This document shows, one piece after another, positions 12,924-24,846 of a stretch of 64,000 nt of DNA (position 1 is the stretch's first letter; each line of letters opens with the position of its first letter). A program made the translations under genes and the position numbers. The notes beneath the pieces are model-generated. The model did no database searches. It was given only the letters and a program-made list of their open reading frames with translations, and was not told the origin of the DNA. The stretch covers positions 33,221,454 through 33,285,453 of the forward strand of contig NC_030389.2 of the NCBI RefSeq assembly GCF_001625215.2, written 5' to 3'. The DNA is from Daucus carota subsp. sativus. Lineage: Eukaryota > Streptophyta > Magnoliopsida > Apiales > Apiaceae.

Positions 12924-13184
12924 ATGATGATCCCTGTAAGATCATGCCTGCTGAGGAAAATAAGAGCTGCTCTAGTGATATGCATGATTGTATTAGGAGT
13001 GATGGCTCCTGAGGGAGATTCGATGAAAGTGAAGAGCATGGAATTCTTCGGTTCGATACAAAGCGAGCTTCCGAGAGGTCCGGTGCCTCCTTCAGACCCT
13101 TCTCCATGTCATAACAGAGTCAAGCTCATGCATGAAGGCAGCATGGAGAGTTATGGACAGGCCCATTTTATTATGTGTCCTTGA
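12924..13184 (+). CDS. IDA-like (IDL) secreted peptide precursor
   Basis: An intronless 86-residue precursor. Residues 1-32 form a basic start followed by a hydrophobic core (ALVICMIVLGVMA), a secretory signal peptide. Near residues 49-66 is LPRGPVPPSDPSPCHN, which matches the PIP-type core of the INFLORESCENCE DEFICIENT IN ABSCISSION family (consensus about PIPPSxPSxxHN). Mature IDA/IDL peptides act in the apoplast on HAESA-type receptor kinases in abscission, root emergence and defence. Two features differ from the classic core: Cys where Arg is usual before His-Asn, and a 20-residue tail after the HN pair, as some IDL6/7-type members have. A TATA box lies upstream. An unrelated short reading frame is possible but the signal peptide plus motif is persuasive. 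Confidence 0.8.
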   Translation: MMIPVRSCLLRKIRAALVICMIVLGVMAPEGDSMKVKSMEFFGSIQSELPRGPVPPSDPSPCHNRVKLMHEGSMESYGQAHFIMCP

Positions 13185-14733
13185 TTGAAAACTCATTTTT
13201 TTCATCAATTATCACTCGCTTCCTTTACAAGATGTCGAGGGTTCGAACCTTGTCAAAGAAAAAGTGTGTCGTGTGCTTAATTATCAAACATTTTATATAT
13301 TTACAGTGTTTAGTCTTTTGGTATAGTTAGGAGTTCTTATAAACCAAGTAGTTCTCATTTGTATTAGTGTAGTCTTCAATGATCAAACACACAGTTTTAT
13401 ATTACATCTCTTTCTTCTGAAACATCTGCGGCTTTAGTGTAATAAATACTCCTTTTGTCCCATTTTAGTTGTCACATTCCTTTTTTTTTGGTCAAATTAA
13501 CTAATTTTTGACCAAAGATTACAAGTTACTCTTTCATTATTTTTAAAAATTGAAAATTATATCTTAAAGTAGATTAAAAGTTATTTCCGCTGGCATATTT
13601 TTTTATTTTTTCAATTAATAAAATATTAATAAATTTCAGTTAAATTTTAGTCAATTTGACCGGCACAAAACCAAATGTGACAACTAAAATGGGACAGGGG
13701 AGTAATAGATTTGCATACATATGACCTTTCATTTTTAATAATTCTAACATATTCATATTTTTAATTATCCAAAAATATCATAAATAAATATAGGAATCGA
13801 CCCGAGAACTCAAGTCTACCTTCTAAAGAGCAAAGTTTAAAATCGAGAACTCAATTCTACCTTCATATTCCTAGAGATATACCTAGTTGTAATCCGTCAG
13901 AGAGAAATTAAATAGAAACTTAATAGTGAACAGGAGAATGTAAAGAGTTGCATGTGGAACATGAGGATGCACCCTGAGATAGGCTTTAATGAGTATGGGT
14001 GGGGCAAGTGAGAACTCTTGGACGCGTTTCGAGCCTGTCTAATATCTTGGTAAGCCTCTGCTCAGTCCTGGACAACATCATATGAGGGGTAGCTAATATC
14101 ATGTAGGAGGTGATAATATCGTATAGCGTGAGTTTTTTCCGATTTCTATTTAATTTTTATTTAAGTGATTTTAAATATTAGCCTTTAGATCAATTTAATC
14201 TAATGGTTTCTAGAAAATACCATGCGCAATTAAACACACTCTCTTATACATGAACCTGCATATTTCTCAAAATTTTTAATTTGATTTTTCCCGTCAATTA
14301 GTGAGTTTTTTTTCTTTTTGAAATATGCTCTTATGGTATTTTTTTTCTACACTCTCGATCATCAATTTGCATACCATATAGTATATTATATTTTGATACG
14401 ATTTGAAGTATTATTGTATATATGTATATTAAAATTTACTAATTTTGTTTTAAAAACATTTCTAGTGTGTATATATAGGATTTTACTGTATTATAAACCT
14501 CCTTAGGATAAAAATTATTAAAATAAAGAATTCAGGAGCAAATAAAATGAATCCTTATCAGGGAACAAGGAAATCCTCATTTGGGCTTCACGGTGGGTTA
14601 CGGATGGGGCTGCGATGCATCTCGTGTCCGGAAGTAACCTGACGTGGACATGAAAATTATTTGATCAAAAAAATGACGATGACTCTGACATAAAAGAAAT
14701 GACGATGACTCATATTTATCTATAGTATCCATA
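13185..14733. other. Spacer, no gene seen
   Basis: No coding signal. It contains a Stowaway MITE (13449-13702). Near 13230 GAGGGTTCGAACCTTG resembles a Pol III B box, but no A box or A-rich tail supports a tRNA or SINE. Confidence 0.45.
13449..13702. mobile_element. Stowaway-like MITE
   Basis: Left end CTCCTTTTGTCCCATTTTAG faces right end CTAAAATGGGACAGGGGAG, with TA on both sides. The adjacent TTGTCACAT pairs with TGTGACAAC. Length 254 bp. Confidence 0.82.
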
Positions 14734-14743
14734 CTTCTATACT

Positions 14744-15296
14744 GTGTTAATTATCTAGTTGGTCACTTAAGTGAGCTTAATGTATCAAATTGGTCACTGA
14801 ACTTAAAACGGTATCGAGATGGTCACTGAAGTGGCCATAAATATCAAACAGGTACCTTAAAATAAAAGTTCAAATAGTAAAAATATTATTTATAAAGTTT
14901 TACACATTATTTTCGAATGTTACCAAAACCAAGTAAAAGGTTATGATTTCTAATATTTATGATAATATATTTAGATTTTATCAAGTTTATTTATTATTTA
15001 TTTTTAATTAAAACAAAGAAAATAACTATATAATAAAATATGAATAATAAATAAACTTGATAAAATATAAATATATTATTTTAATATTAGAAGTCATAAC
15101 CTTTTAGTTGGTTGTGGTAACATTAAAAAATAATGTGTAAAACTTTATAAATAATATTTTTACTACTTGAACTCATATTTCAAAGTATTTGTTTGATATT
15201 TATGGCCACTTCAGTGACCATCTTGATACCGTTTTGAGTTCAGTGACCAACTTGATACATTAAGCTCACTTCAATGACCAACTTGATAATTAACCC
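14744..15296. mobile_element. Foldback MULE-type MITE, almost wholly palindromic
   Basis: The 553-bp element is flanked by the perfect 10-bp duplication CTTCTATACT (14734-14743 and 15297-15306). Its two halves are inverted copies over about 250 bases each: TGGTCACTGAAGTGGCCATA near 14820 faces TATGGCCACTTCAGTGACCA near 15200, and the pairing continues inward to an AT-rich centre near 15010. Long inverted repeats and 9-10-bp duplications indicate the Mutator-like superfamily. The target was the 5' end of a Helitron-like sequence. There is no coding capacity. Confidence 0.88.
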
Positions 15297-15607
15297 CTTC
15301 TATACTATACTATTAAAGCCGAAACATTAAAAGTTTGGTCGGTCAGTACGTGGGCCAAAATACGGGCCTATCTATATAACCAGTTATTTTTTTAATTCAA
15401 ATATATCATCTTTTTTTATATTTTTTAGATAAAAAATTTAATCTTTCAAAATAACATCGAGCAACATAGTAATTACCTTTTTAACTAAAACACATTGTCG
15501 TTTTTAGATTTTCTAACTAAAAAACCGAGTTTCTATTATTAACACGGGCTACGTTAATATTATTTTATAATACTTTAATGGTCTCATTTAAAAAGTAATA
15601 TTATAAA

Positions 15608-16173
15608 TCTATATTATACTATATATTATTATACTATTAAAGCCGAAACATGAAAAATTCAGTTGGTCAATTGTTCGGCCGGTTACTCGAGTTTGGTGAG
15701 CCGGTTAGTAATCGACCCATGAACGTCTTTAAATAATAAAATATTATAATATATTTTTATTAATTTTTAAACCAAAACATTAAAAATTAGGTTAGTATGA
15801 TGGATCGGTATTTGGGTATACACGTCTTTTTAACTTATAATATGTTCTATATTATATTATTATTTATTAATAACGAAAATTAAAAGGTTGATTGATTGGT
15901 TTATATCCAGGTCTATAGGTATCCTTAAACTGTAACATGTCAAAAAAATATATTTTAAGATTCTCATTAAAATATATATGTTCGATCTAAGTTTTAGTTA
16001 GCTATTTGACGGGCTCAATTGTTAAAAATTTATTCGACTGTTAGATAAAAAATTTATTTAACCATATTATTCTATCATAATTTTATTTTTAAAATAAAAA
16101 ATTAAATTTAATATACATACAATAAAATAACAAATATTATAACCGCCTGTGCATTGCACGGGTTATGACCTAG
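15608..16173 (+). mobile_element. Non-autonomous Helitron
   Basis: The element starts with TC in TCTATATTATACTATATATT, followed by CTATTAAAGCCGAAAC, and ends with a GC-rich hairpin (CCTGTGCATTGCACGGG) eleven bases before CTAG. The flanking bases are A on the left and T on the right, the Helitron AT target, without duplication. A second start-like copy (TCTATACTATACTATTAAAG) lies at 15299 just after the MULE, so an older Helitron 5' end is also present. Non-coding. Confidence 0.75.
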
Positions 16174-16238
16174 TAATTTAGGAATATCTAGTTATCTACA
16201 AGTATAGTCATTTTAAAATTACATAATATTAATATTTA

Positions 16239-17229
16239 CTAGCTTATAGCCCGTGCAAGGCATGGGAGCTTTTTAATTATTTATAAATTGCTTAAATATA
16301 TTTTAAATGGTGTGAAGAAATTTAATTTATAAATAATAAAATAAAATTCGAAATTATAATTTGTTTGTAAGTTAGAACTGTGGTAAATACATCATCACAG
16401 CCATTAATGGCTTCAAATAAACTATTGTAATGAAACCATTCCTTTTCTCGTATGTACCTGCCAAAGTATTAAATTCTTTCTATCAAATTTTAATATATTT
16501 TGAGTGGAATACGTTATTGCCAACTCTTATTAGATTATATTTATAAATGTATTTTATATTAGAATTATTACAGTGTGATTTAAATAGCCCGCAAGGGTTG
16601 GTTTAGCTTGTTAAAGAGAGGACATGTATCCTCTTGGTCACAGGTTTGACTCCCAAAGGGTGGATTAACGCTATTGCGTGATCCGAAGGGTAGCGGTTGC
16701 GGGTTCCTAGGTTAAAAAAAATAAAAAAATATATAATTTGATTTAAATATTTTTCAAAAAATTTATACGGTTCTAAATTAAAATTAAACATAATTTGTTT
16801 TTGAATTAAGAAAATGAATCATAAACATGCAATAAGAAGGTAGAATCTATTTTGGATTAAGAAAAAGTTTTTGTATTTGCTAATCACATAAATCCGGCTT
16901 ATTAATTTTAAAATATATTATAAAAAAAATTATGACGGTGAGATTTATATGATTCTACAAATAAAACTGGGAGGAAATATTTATTTGGGATTAAAAAAAT
17001 CATATACACGTGAAAGACAGAATTTGTTTTGGATTCAGAAAAAGAATTATAAATATGCAAGGTGATATCAGTTGCCTTGTAGAACAGAAGTTAATTTTCC
17101 AATCTAACATGCTTATTTGTTCAATATAAGATCCAACGGATGATAAACTTTTGGACCAGAGGACCATGCGACCAAATTATCTCCCTTACGCTTATTATAT
17201 ATAAGTATATAATATAATATAATATAGGA
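16239..17229 (-). mobile_element. Helitron-like element, minus orientation, carrying a SINE
   Basis: Read on the minus strand it ends in a hairpin (CTCCCATGCCTTGCACGGG) then CTATAAG and CTAG followed by T. The other end contains CTTATATATAATAAGCGTAAG. It is about 85-90% similar by eye to 24847-25662. The left end is exact; the far end near 17229 is approximate. A SINE (16587-16738) interrupts it. Confidence 0.7.
16587..16738 (+). mobile_element. tRNA-derived SINE (Au-like)
   Basis: An A-box-like GGTTGGTTTAGCTTGTT is followed by a B-box-like CACAGGTTTGACTCCC, then GGGTAGCGGTTGCGGGTTC typical of plant Au-type SINE tails, and an A-rich end. The 11-bp duplication TGATTTAAATA flanks it (16576-16586, 16739-16749). 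The paralogous Helitron at 25216-25230 has the empty site with a single TGATTTAAATA, which proves insertion. Confidence 0.88.
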
Positions 17230-17525
17230 AATTTCAGGACGTGTCGCCGTGTCGAGACTGGGAAAAAAAAAATTTCGAATCCTTCTCTATGTCTCTATCC
17301 CCCATTTTCTTAATAATTTTCCTTCAGCCATATCTCATGTTCAGAAAATTCCGATTTCCCCTCAAACAGGACGGGAATCAAATCGGGTCAGCCGGTCAGG
17401 GTGGTATAGAAGCTCATCCCTGAATGGCGAATGCTCATCCATGTTCCTATTTTTCTTATCATTTCATATATTGAATAATAATAAACTAAAATTTGAAATA
17501 TATTTATAATGATGTCGTGTTGGGT

Positions 17526-17604
17526 CAGGGGGCCATGGCCCCCCTAAAGTTTGTTATAATTTGTGTAAAACAATTTTGAAAAAATTATATTTTATCTATA
17601 TATT

Positions 17605-17635
<31 letters not shown>

Positions 17636-18441
17636 TTGGCTCCTTTAAAAAAATATTTGTTCGCTCCTAAAAAATATTTAATATTGTAAAATAAAGTTTT
17701 AATTCTTAGATTTCCCTAATTCATGTATTAGACCAAATTTAAAAATAAAAATAAACAAAAATATGAATATACATACAATTATAATATTTTTAAAAAAAAT
17801 GTAGAATGTAATATGTGATAAAGTTAAATGTCAATATGGTTCTTTTAAAAAAATAAGAATCTTTGGTGAAGGTCTGAGAAACTTATACCCCACTTCTCAT
17901 TATTGTAAAATAGAGTTAGTCCTTGTGTATTATCAGTTTTTTAATTAAAATTGATATTAATATTAATATTGATTTTACTCATCGTCAATTCAAATTTCAT
18001 CATCCAAGTAACATTTTTACTTGTTTAAACTGTAACTTGTCATCTTCTAAATAAGCATAATATTGTTTTTGTAAGGTTAATAGGCATAATATGTAGTTTT
18101 TGAGGTATTGTTAAAATTTTACTTGCTTCTATTCATAATATAATTTCATTTAATGTGTATTAATTGCTAATTAAAGATTACTGTATAACTTAGAGTTATT
18201 ATGATGAGTTTTCCGATCATTTAATACTTATATATATTTAAAGATAAATAGCTAAATTTAGTTGACACAATTATATATTTGATATCTTGATTTATAAGAA
18301 CGCAAAGTTTTACTATAATTTTTTTATCTAGTATTTTTGTATTTATTTTATATTGAATATTTTACTGCATTGACGAAAAATTTTAGTGTGTCGAAGAAAT
18401 TTTTTGGCCCCCCTTATGAATGTTTGCTGGCTTCGTCCCTG
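17526..18441. mobile_element. hAT-type non-autonomous transposon
   Basis: Ends CAGGGGGCCATGG and CTTCGTCCCTG share the CAGGG terminus; the 8-bp duplication TGTTGGGT flanks both sides (17518-17525, 18442-18449). Subterminal GGCCCCCCT motifs occur at both ends. The 916-bp interior is AT-rich with an (AT)n run near 17600-17630 and no transposase. Confidence 0.85.
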
Positions 18442-18862
18442 TGTTGGGTTGACATCGATATTCATGATAAACTCGGATAGAAGTATTGTATTTAGTGAAA
18501 TATTTATATTAAAAGGGAAATGTTTAATAAATTTCATTTCATGCACAGATTCGTCTTGTATATTTATTTCATTTAATTAGATTTGCTTTATATAATTACT
18601 TTCTCAGGGTAAAGGGATGATTATTTTTTTTATAATTATTCATTTTTATATAAAACGTATCTTGCATAGATTATGTTTTTGACTTCTAACTGATCTGGTA
18701 ACGTACAAACTAGAAATGAGGATTTCCTTATGAGGATTTCCTCATCTGCTAAATCCTCATTTTTTTAGCTAAGGAGTTTGTAGGGTTGGAGATGCTCTAA
18801 GTAATTATAAAAATATAAAATTGATTTGGTATTCCAACCATACAAACTCTTTGGCTAAAAAA

Positions 18863-20049
18863 TGAAATTACACACCTAGAGGGGGGGGGGAATAGGTGTT
18901 ATGGCTAATATACCCGATTTTTATAAGTTACCGAATAATTAATCTGTCAATGATAGCCTGCTATTAATTTTCAGAGTAAACAGTTAGCCTACTAATAAGA
19001 TAAATGCAATGCAGATAATGTAAAGCAGTATGCTAGCAACACCAAGAATTTTAGCCAGGTTCGACCCCTAACCCTAATGGTCTACGTCCTGGTCCCCTAC
19101 CAACTGGTAAAAGATTATATTATTAATCAAGAAATGTCAACGATTACAAGATTCAATAATATAACTCCCTTTCTCCCTTGTTCCTGTTATCAGCCTGCTG
19201 AAACCTCTGAAGCACGAACCAAAAGCCTACCAAGACCTATACTTCCCAAGTATACTCTTCTAGCTAACTAGTTCCCTTGTTTCACAAGCTCGATACACAG
19301 CAACAAACCTTTACACTTTGAACAATACAATGAATAAGTGTAATACAACCGAAACTATGAACTCTCAATATAGATATATATACGAATATAAGCACTAGAG
19401 CTCAACAAAAAATTTAGCAATGTAAAGAGTTGTATTTCAGAAAGCTTGGTGTGTTCTCCTTGTTCTGAAAAACGAAATCACACTCAAGTATATATACATC
19501 ACACTAACGGTCATAATCCAACAAATTTCCAACGATCTTGGTAACCACCTCACGTTTAAATTTGATTTGAATAATGAACGTTTGGATGACATAAGTTTAC
19601 TGAGTGAAAGATAATTCACGTTTGAAATCATCTCAGTAAAGTATTTAAATAAAATCCGTTTGAAACTAAATAAGAGTTTGTTAAAGATAAGATTCTTTGA
19701 GATAAAATCTCCTATTAGTTAGGAAAACGTTTTTGAACAAAACTCTTTATAAAACTGAGCTCTAATATTTATATAAGATATATACAAATATTAGAATCCT
19801 TACAAAGTCGTTTCCTATTAAATCTCCAAGAAAATAGACTTTGATCTTTATCCGATTGTTTCTCTGTTCACGCTGTTAGCCTGCTGATAGCTTGTAAATA
19901 TCCCTGTAAGCTTGCTGACAGCTATAATCATGCTAACATCCTGAAATACTGTTAGTCCGCATAAACAACCTTTGATAGCATGCTAACACATATCAGTTTC
20001 ATGTTATTAGCTTGCTGTTAGTGTCATCATCAAAACCTTGAGAGTATCA
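18863..20049. mobile_element. Putative solo LTR or LTR-like repeat
   Basis: The block begins TGAAATTACACACC and ends TTGAGAGTATCA (TG...CA) and is flanked by A-runs (AAAAAA on each side) compatible with a 5-bp duplication. It interrupts a MITE-like sequence: TTTGGCTAAAAAA on the left continues as TGATTTGACATTCC on the right. A G-run within CACCTAGAGGGGGGGGGG and AGGTGT near 18880, and AGCCAGGTTCGACCCCTAAC near 19054, are features I know from repeated non-coding retroelement sequence in plants. No gag-pol reading frame is present. Confidence 0.5.
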
Positions 20050-20431
20050 AAAAAATGATTTGACATTCCAAATATAAAAAATTTAGCCAACCTGTTGAAA
20101 AAATTATACTCCAACCAGGTGAATCTGTTGTCTATAATTATAACCAATTTCCTAGGGATGGCTATAATTGTTTAACCTGATTTATAAGAAATCTGTAGAA
20201 TGATTAGACATCATCTATTACCTTATTAAATTGATATATTCTATTTTAACAAACTAAAATATCAATAACATTCTATTTTTAAATTATAACCAACCAATAT
20301 AGTCAATACCATTGAAGTACAGTGTCTTACAGGTTTCAACAAATTTTACATAATATCTTACATGTTCAATTTAGCTAACGATTATAGCCAACACTGTTGG
20401 AGATGCTCTTATGATCTCTCACATATAATAT

Positions 20432-20722
20432 CCCCGTGTTATGTAAAAACGTAATATAATTGATTCTTAAATTATTAAATAAATTGTATATTCAAAATTA
20501 TTATTAAAAATACATGAAATAGACCTTTGAAACTGAGTTAAATTAAGTGAGATATATTTAAATTTTATAACCGAATTTTGATAATTTATATCTCACATAG
20601 TTTGGCTCTGATTAATATGATTTAAAAGTTTATTTCATGTATTTTTTACAAAGATTTCAGGATATACAATTTAATTGAGAAATCTAAAATCAATTCAATT
20701 AAATTTTACATAACATGAAGGT
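20432..20722. mobile_element. Palindromic MITE
   Basis: CCGTGTTATGTAAAA at the left faces TTTTACATAACATGAAGG at the right; the pairing continues with AAATACATGAAATAGACC facing the inverse TTTATTTCATGTATTTT near the centre. About 290 bp, AT-rich, no coding content. Superfamily not assigned. Confidence 0.6.
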
Positions 20723-21927
20723 ATTTTCAGTAGAAAATTATAAATACAAGTTTACCTGATTTAAAAGTAAGTAATTCTTCTTCTAATTTTTTTCTTGATA
20801 GTTTTCAAATTTTAGAAAAAAAGAATTTATAAATAATTATGCCACTAAAATTTTATAATTAATGTTATTAATATAATTGTTCATTTTATTAGGTGACTAA
20901 TTGAAATTTAAGCTGTGCCAAGCATATTATAATTGTTGAAGACAAAAGTTGCGATTACTCATAATCACAATTGAAAAATGTTGCAATTAATCATAATCTC
21001 AATCATGATTTAAGTATAAAATCGCTACATGTGATTAGTTCAATTTTTACCCTCAACCACACCGAATTGAACACACCGAGTCACCAAATTGAACGGCATC
21101 ATCAGTGTACACCTAACTTTAATAGTCTTTCACCTCTTCGAATCTTAGATTGCAGGGAAGTAACATAAAAACTTCAACCAGATATTGAATCTTGTTCGTG
21201 TAGATTGATATCAAAATTTATTTGATTTTGACTCTTCAAATTTAAATTATAATTAATTAATTACCATTGCCGACACCACCGAATGTATACTGCAATATAT
21301 ATCAAACTATCAAACTCATTTGTTGCTTGCTGAAATAGTAACTTTCAGAAAAGTAAAGACAGCTGCCTTTTGTTAGATCTTTTTGTACTTGGTGAAACAT
21401 GACATGCTGCTGAAAAGGGCAGTTCAGTTGGCAATTGGTTACCTGGGTAGGTGTTAACTCGAGTTCTCGATGTACAACAAAATAAATATTTATTGAAAAC
21501 TAGCACTGCTGGGAAACTTTCTAAAAATTCTTTATTTTTTCTTTCATTTTTTTTTATAATAAATACATAAAAATAATTCAATTTTCTTGTCATTTTTGAC
21601 AGTTTTGAGGTATATACTTTGCCTCATTTATAATTATCTACTGACTACTGCACTGTCCAACTGTGTTTTCGCCTCAAGTATGGAAATTCAAAATTGAATT
21701 TTAGGTGAGATGTGTGGTTATCAGAGAATACAGTAAGGCTAAGATTTGACAACACATGCACGGAATATATGAGTATTGAAATCTATATTTGAAATCAATT
21801 TAATTGCTGCATTAAACCACAATTAATTTTTTGAGTGAATTTCTATGCTTTAAATGTCATATATAAGAAGGGTCTAGAAAATTTGTTCGTCTTTAACGGC
21901 GTGCAAGTTTAACGTCCTTCACAAATA

Positions 21928-22226
21928 CTCCCTCCGTCCCATTTTATGTGACCCCATTTCTTTTTTGGATGTCCCAAAAAGAATAAATCTAGAATACTTA
22001 CTATTTTGAACACTACTTTTCAATATTACACCCACTAACTCTATATTTTATACTCTCTTATTATTAAATAAACACTATTACACCCACTACTTTTCTCCAC
22101 TATCTCAAATCTATTATTAAATATTGATAGGTCCCATCACTTTACCTACTTTTCAACTACATTTACTACATTTTTCTCAATCTCCGTGAAAGTCAAACTC
22201 ATTCACATAAAATGGGACGGAGGTAG
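21928..22226. mobile_element. Stowaway-type MITE
   Basis: Ends CTCCCTCCGTCCCATTTTAT and ATAAAATGGGACGGAGGTAG with TA on both sides. The interior shares phrases with 6048-6458 and 23299-23579. Confidence 0.88.
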
Positions 22227-22390
22227 TATCACATGACCAACGTTTTATATGAAAACTGAGAGTCTGACAAAAATAAATTAATATGAAAACTGAGGTAAAT
22301 CTAACAATTTGGATCTAATAATTTTTTATGAATGAAAACGAAGTTGTTCTACTAGTAACGTAGGTTTATATATGAAAAAGGAAGGATTAC

Positions 22391-23094
22391 TAGGGGTGAT
22401 CGCGGTGCGGGCGGTGCGGTTTTTCGCTAAAACCACGAACCAAACCGCGCATGCGGTTTGGTTGAAAACTCAAACCGCAACCGCACCACGTTAGTATAAA
22501 AACCGCGTAAACCGCACCACAAAAATGCGGTGTGATGCGGTGCGGTTTGTGCGGTTTGTATGCTTAAGAATAAATATTTTTAGTTGAAGTTCGAAATAAA
22601 ATTTAAATGTACAATAATTAAAATCTTTTCTTGTAATAAATTTATATGATATTTATCATTTTAAAACTACATCAACTACTAAAAAACACAAACAAAAGTG
22701 TAAATATGATAATAAATATGAGCACTAAATACAAAGAGACATATTATAATAATATAATCATTTCATAAAAATTTGGTATAATAGTAATGCGAGATTGATA
22801 AATTAATATTTAACTATTATTTGAAGAGATTTAACAAATATATATAACATAATTATAAATAATATATATGTATATAATATAATTTTATTTGACAATCACT
22901 AATATATATATATTATAATATCGCGGTGCGGTGCGGTTTGAACCGCACTACTAATATGTTAAACCGCAACCCGCACCACACCGCGCGGTTTATGAAAAAT
23001 TCAAACCGCAACCGCACCACGAAAATTAAAAACCACATTTTGTGGTGCGGTGTGGGCGGTTTATGCGGTTTGGGCGGTTTTCCGATCACCCCTA
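22391..23094. mobile_element. hAT family copy A (TAGGGGTGATCGCGG termini)
   Basis: The 704-bp element starts TAGGGGTGATCGCGGTGCGG and ends GATCACCCCTA, with the perfect 8-bp duplication AGGATTAC (22383-22390, 23095-23102). Both ends carry dense arrays of GCGGTTTG and its inverse CAAACCGC, giving a GC-rich terminus and an AT-rich centre. The clustered repeats look like transposase binding sites. No transposase is encoded. Confidence 0.92.
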
Positions 23095-23298
23095 AGGATT
23101 ACTATACTTTAAGATATAAAATCCTCTTACCGGTGAGTCAAAAACATTTTCCCCTTTTTCTGCGGTTCTGGGGACGCCCAAGGCTAGGCTAGGGCGCTAG
23201 GCAGGAACCGAATTTGGATTAAAATTCCATTAGTTAGATAAAAAATAGTACATAAGTCAAGTCGTACGAAGTCATGAATTTACGAGTATAATATAGTA

Positions 23299-23579
23299 CT
23301 CCCTCCGTCCCACTCACTTCTTTACACTTTCTTTTTTGGGATGTTCCATCCAATTCTTTACATTTCAAAACTTACCAAAAATAGTCAATGGGTCCCACCA
23401 CTTCTTCAATATTCTTTCCTTTTCATACTACTTTTACTCCACTATCTTCTTTTTATACATTGAAAATCAATGGGTCCCACCACTTTACCCACTTTTCTTC
23501 CTCTTTTCCACTACTTTATACATATTTCTTAACCTCCGTGCCCAACCCATTTGATAAGAAATGGGTGGGACGGAGGGAG
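23299..23579. mobile_element. Stowaway-type MITE
   Basis: Ends CTCCCTCCGTCCCACTCA and TGGGTGGGACGGAGGGAG flanked by TA. Length 281 bp; interior carries the GGGTCCCACCACTT phrase twice. Confidence 0.88.
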
Positions 23580-24632
23580 TATATGTTAGGTAACATGAAT
23601 ATTTATATTTTGCGAACTAAGCATGTTTAATAAAATAATATATTTTATAATGTTATATCTGTAAAATGTATGAGACGCGTAAGATTTTTAATAGAATAAT
23701 GTTATGTGTGGTAATTCAAAAAAATAATATGTTTTATAATATTTTAATTTATATTTTATCTCCAGAATATTGGACTCCAATACTTCTTGCCTCTTATATT
23801 ATATTCTCTCTTTTCTAAATAAATATTGCTTTGCTTTTTGACAAGTAGTTTGAAGTGCAATTTCTTTTAAATATGTTATTTTTCAATTTTTTCTGAACTA
23901 GTTTATAAATGTTAAATTTTTATTAAAATAAAATTTGGAAAATAATATATAAAAATATGACTTTTTTACAGTTCAAATTACCTACAAAAAGTAAAAGACA
24001 TATTTATTTTGGAAAAGAAGGAATATTGTGCAAAGATTTTAGTGAAGTAGCTTGGGAACCGAAACTACATGAGTATCTATTTTTACTTGTTTGGTATCAT
24101 GCGGGAAGTGATTTCCTGCAGAAACTTCAACTTCCCATCTTTTCTAAATACCGGGTAAATACAATAAATTTGTTTGGTTGACAGGATAATATATTTCCTG
24201 CATATTGTTTGTTTTCTTGTATGTTTAACTTCCGACCTATTATATTTTAATAATCATAATATTTTTATTATAATTAAATGATAGATAATATTATTTGACA
24301 AAAATAATAATCATAAAATTTTTTATAAATTTTTAAAATTACTCCAATCTTTTTGGGAATAAAAATAGTCCATACTGATAACTAAACAAAAACAATAATT
24401 AATACAATTTTTTTATTTTATATAAAATTGTATATAAAGTTGTTAAACTAATTAATTATTCAAACTTATTCGTGACGCTGTATTATATTTTTATGCTTTT
24501 AAAATTTTGACAAAAAAATATTATTAATATGTATTTTCTCAATATTTTTATTAAATTCAAAGAATATATTTTATATTCTTAATGAAGAACTATAATTCAA
24601 CAATAATATTTTGAGTTAAATATGATGATGAC

Positions 24633-24665
<33 letters not shown>
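24633..24665. repeat. (AAT)n microsatellite
   Basis: Eleven uninterrupted trinucleotide units in an AT-rich, gene-free stretch. Confidence 0.95.
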
Positions 24666-24846
24666 TTTTATATTTTTTTAAATTTAACTAATTATTATTA
24701 TTATTTTAATATATTATTTTAGAGTGGTTTATGTCAATCATGTAATGCATATGAATTAAATCTATGGGAAGTGTGAGTCACAAATCTATTGGAAGTGTGA
24801 GTTACCGAGGGGGACTGGGTAAATTACTTCCTAGGTTTTATGGGTA

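Noticed and set aside
13225..13250. Possible tRNA B box (GGTTCGAACC)
   Set aside because: No A box, cloverleaf or A-rich tail nearby.
24000..24181. Plus-strand frame with Phe/Leu-rich content near a TIR-like motif
   Set aside because: Lies in repeat-like DNA with an inverted counterpart around 25700; no domain.
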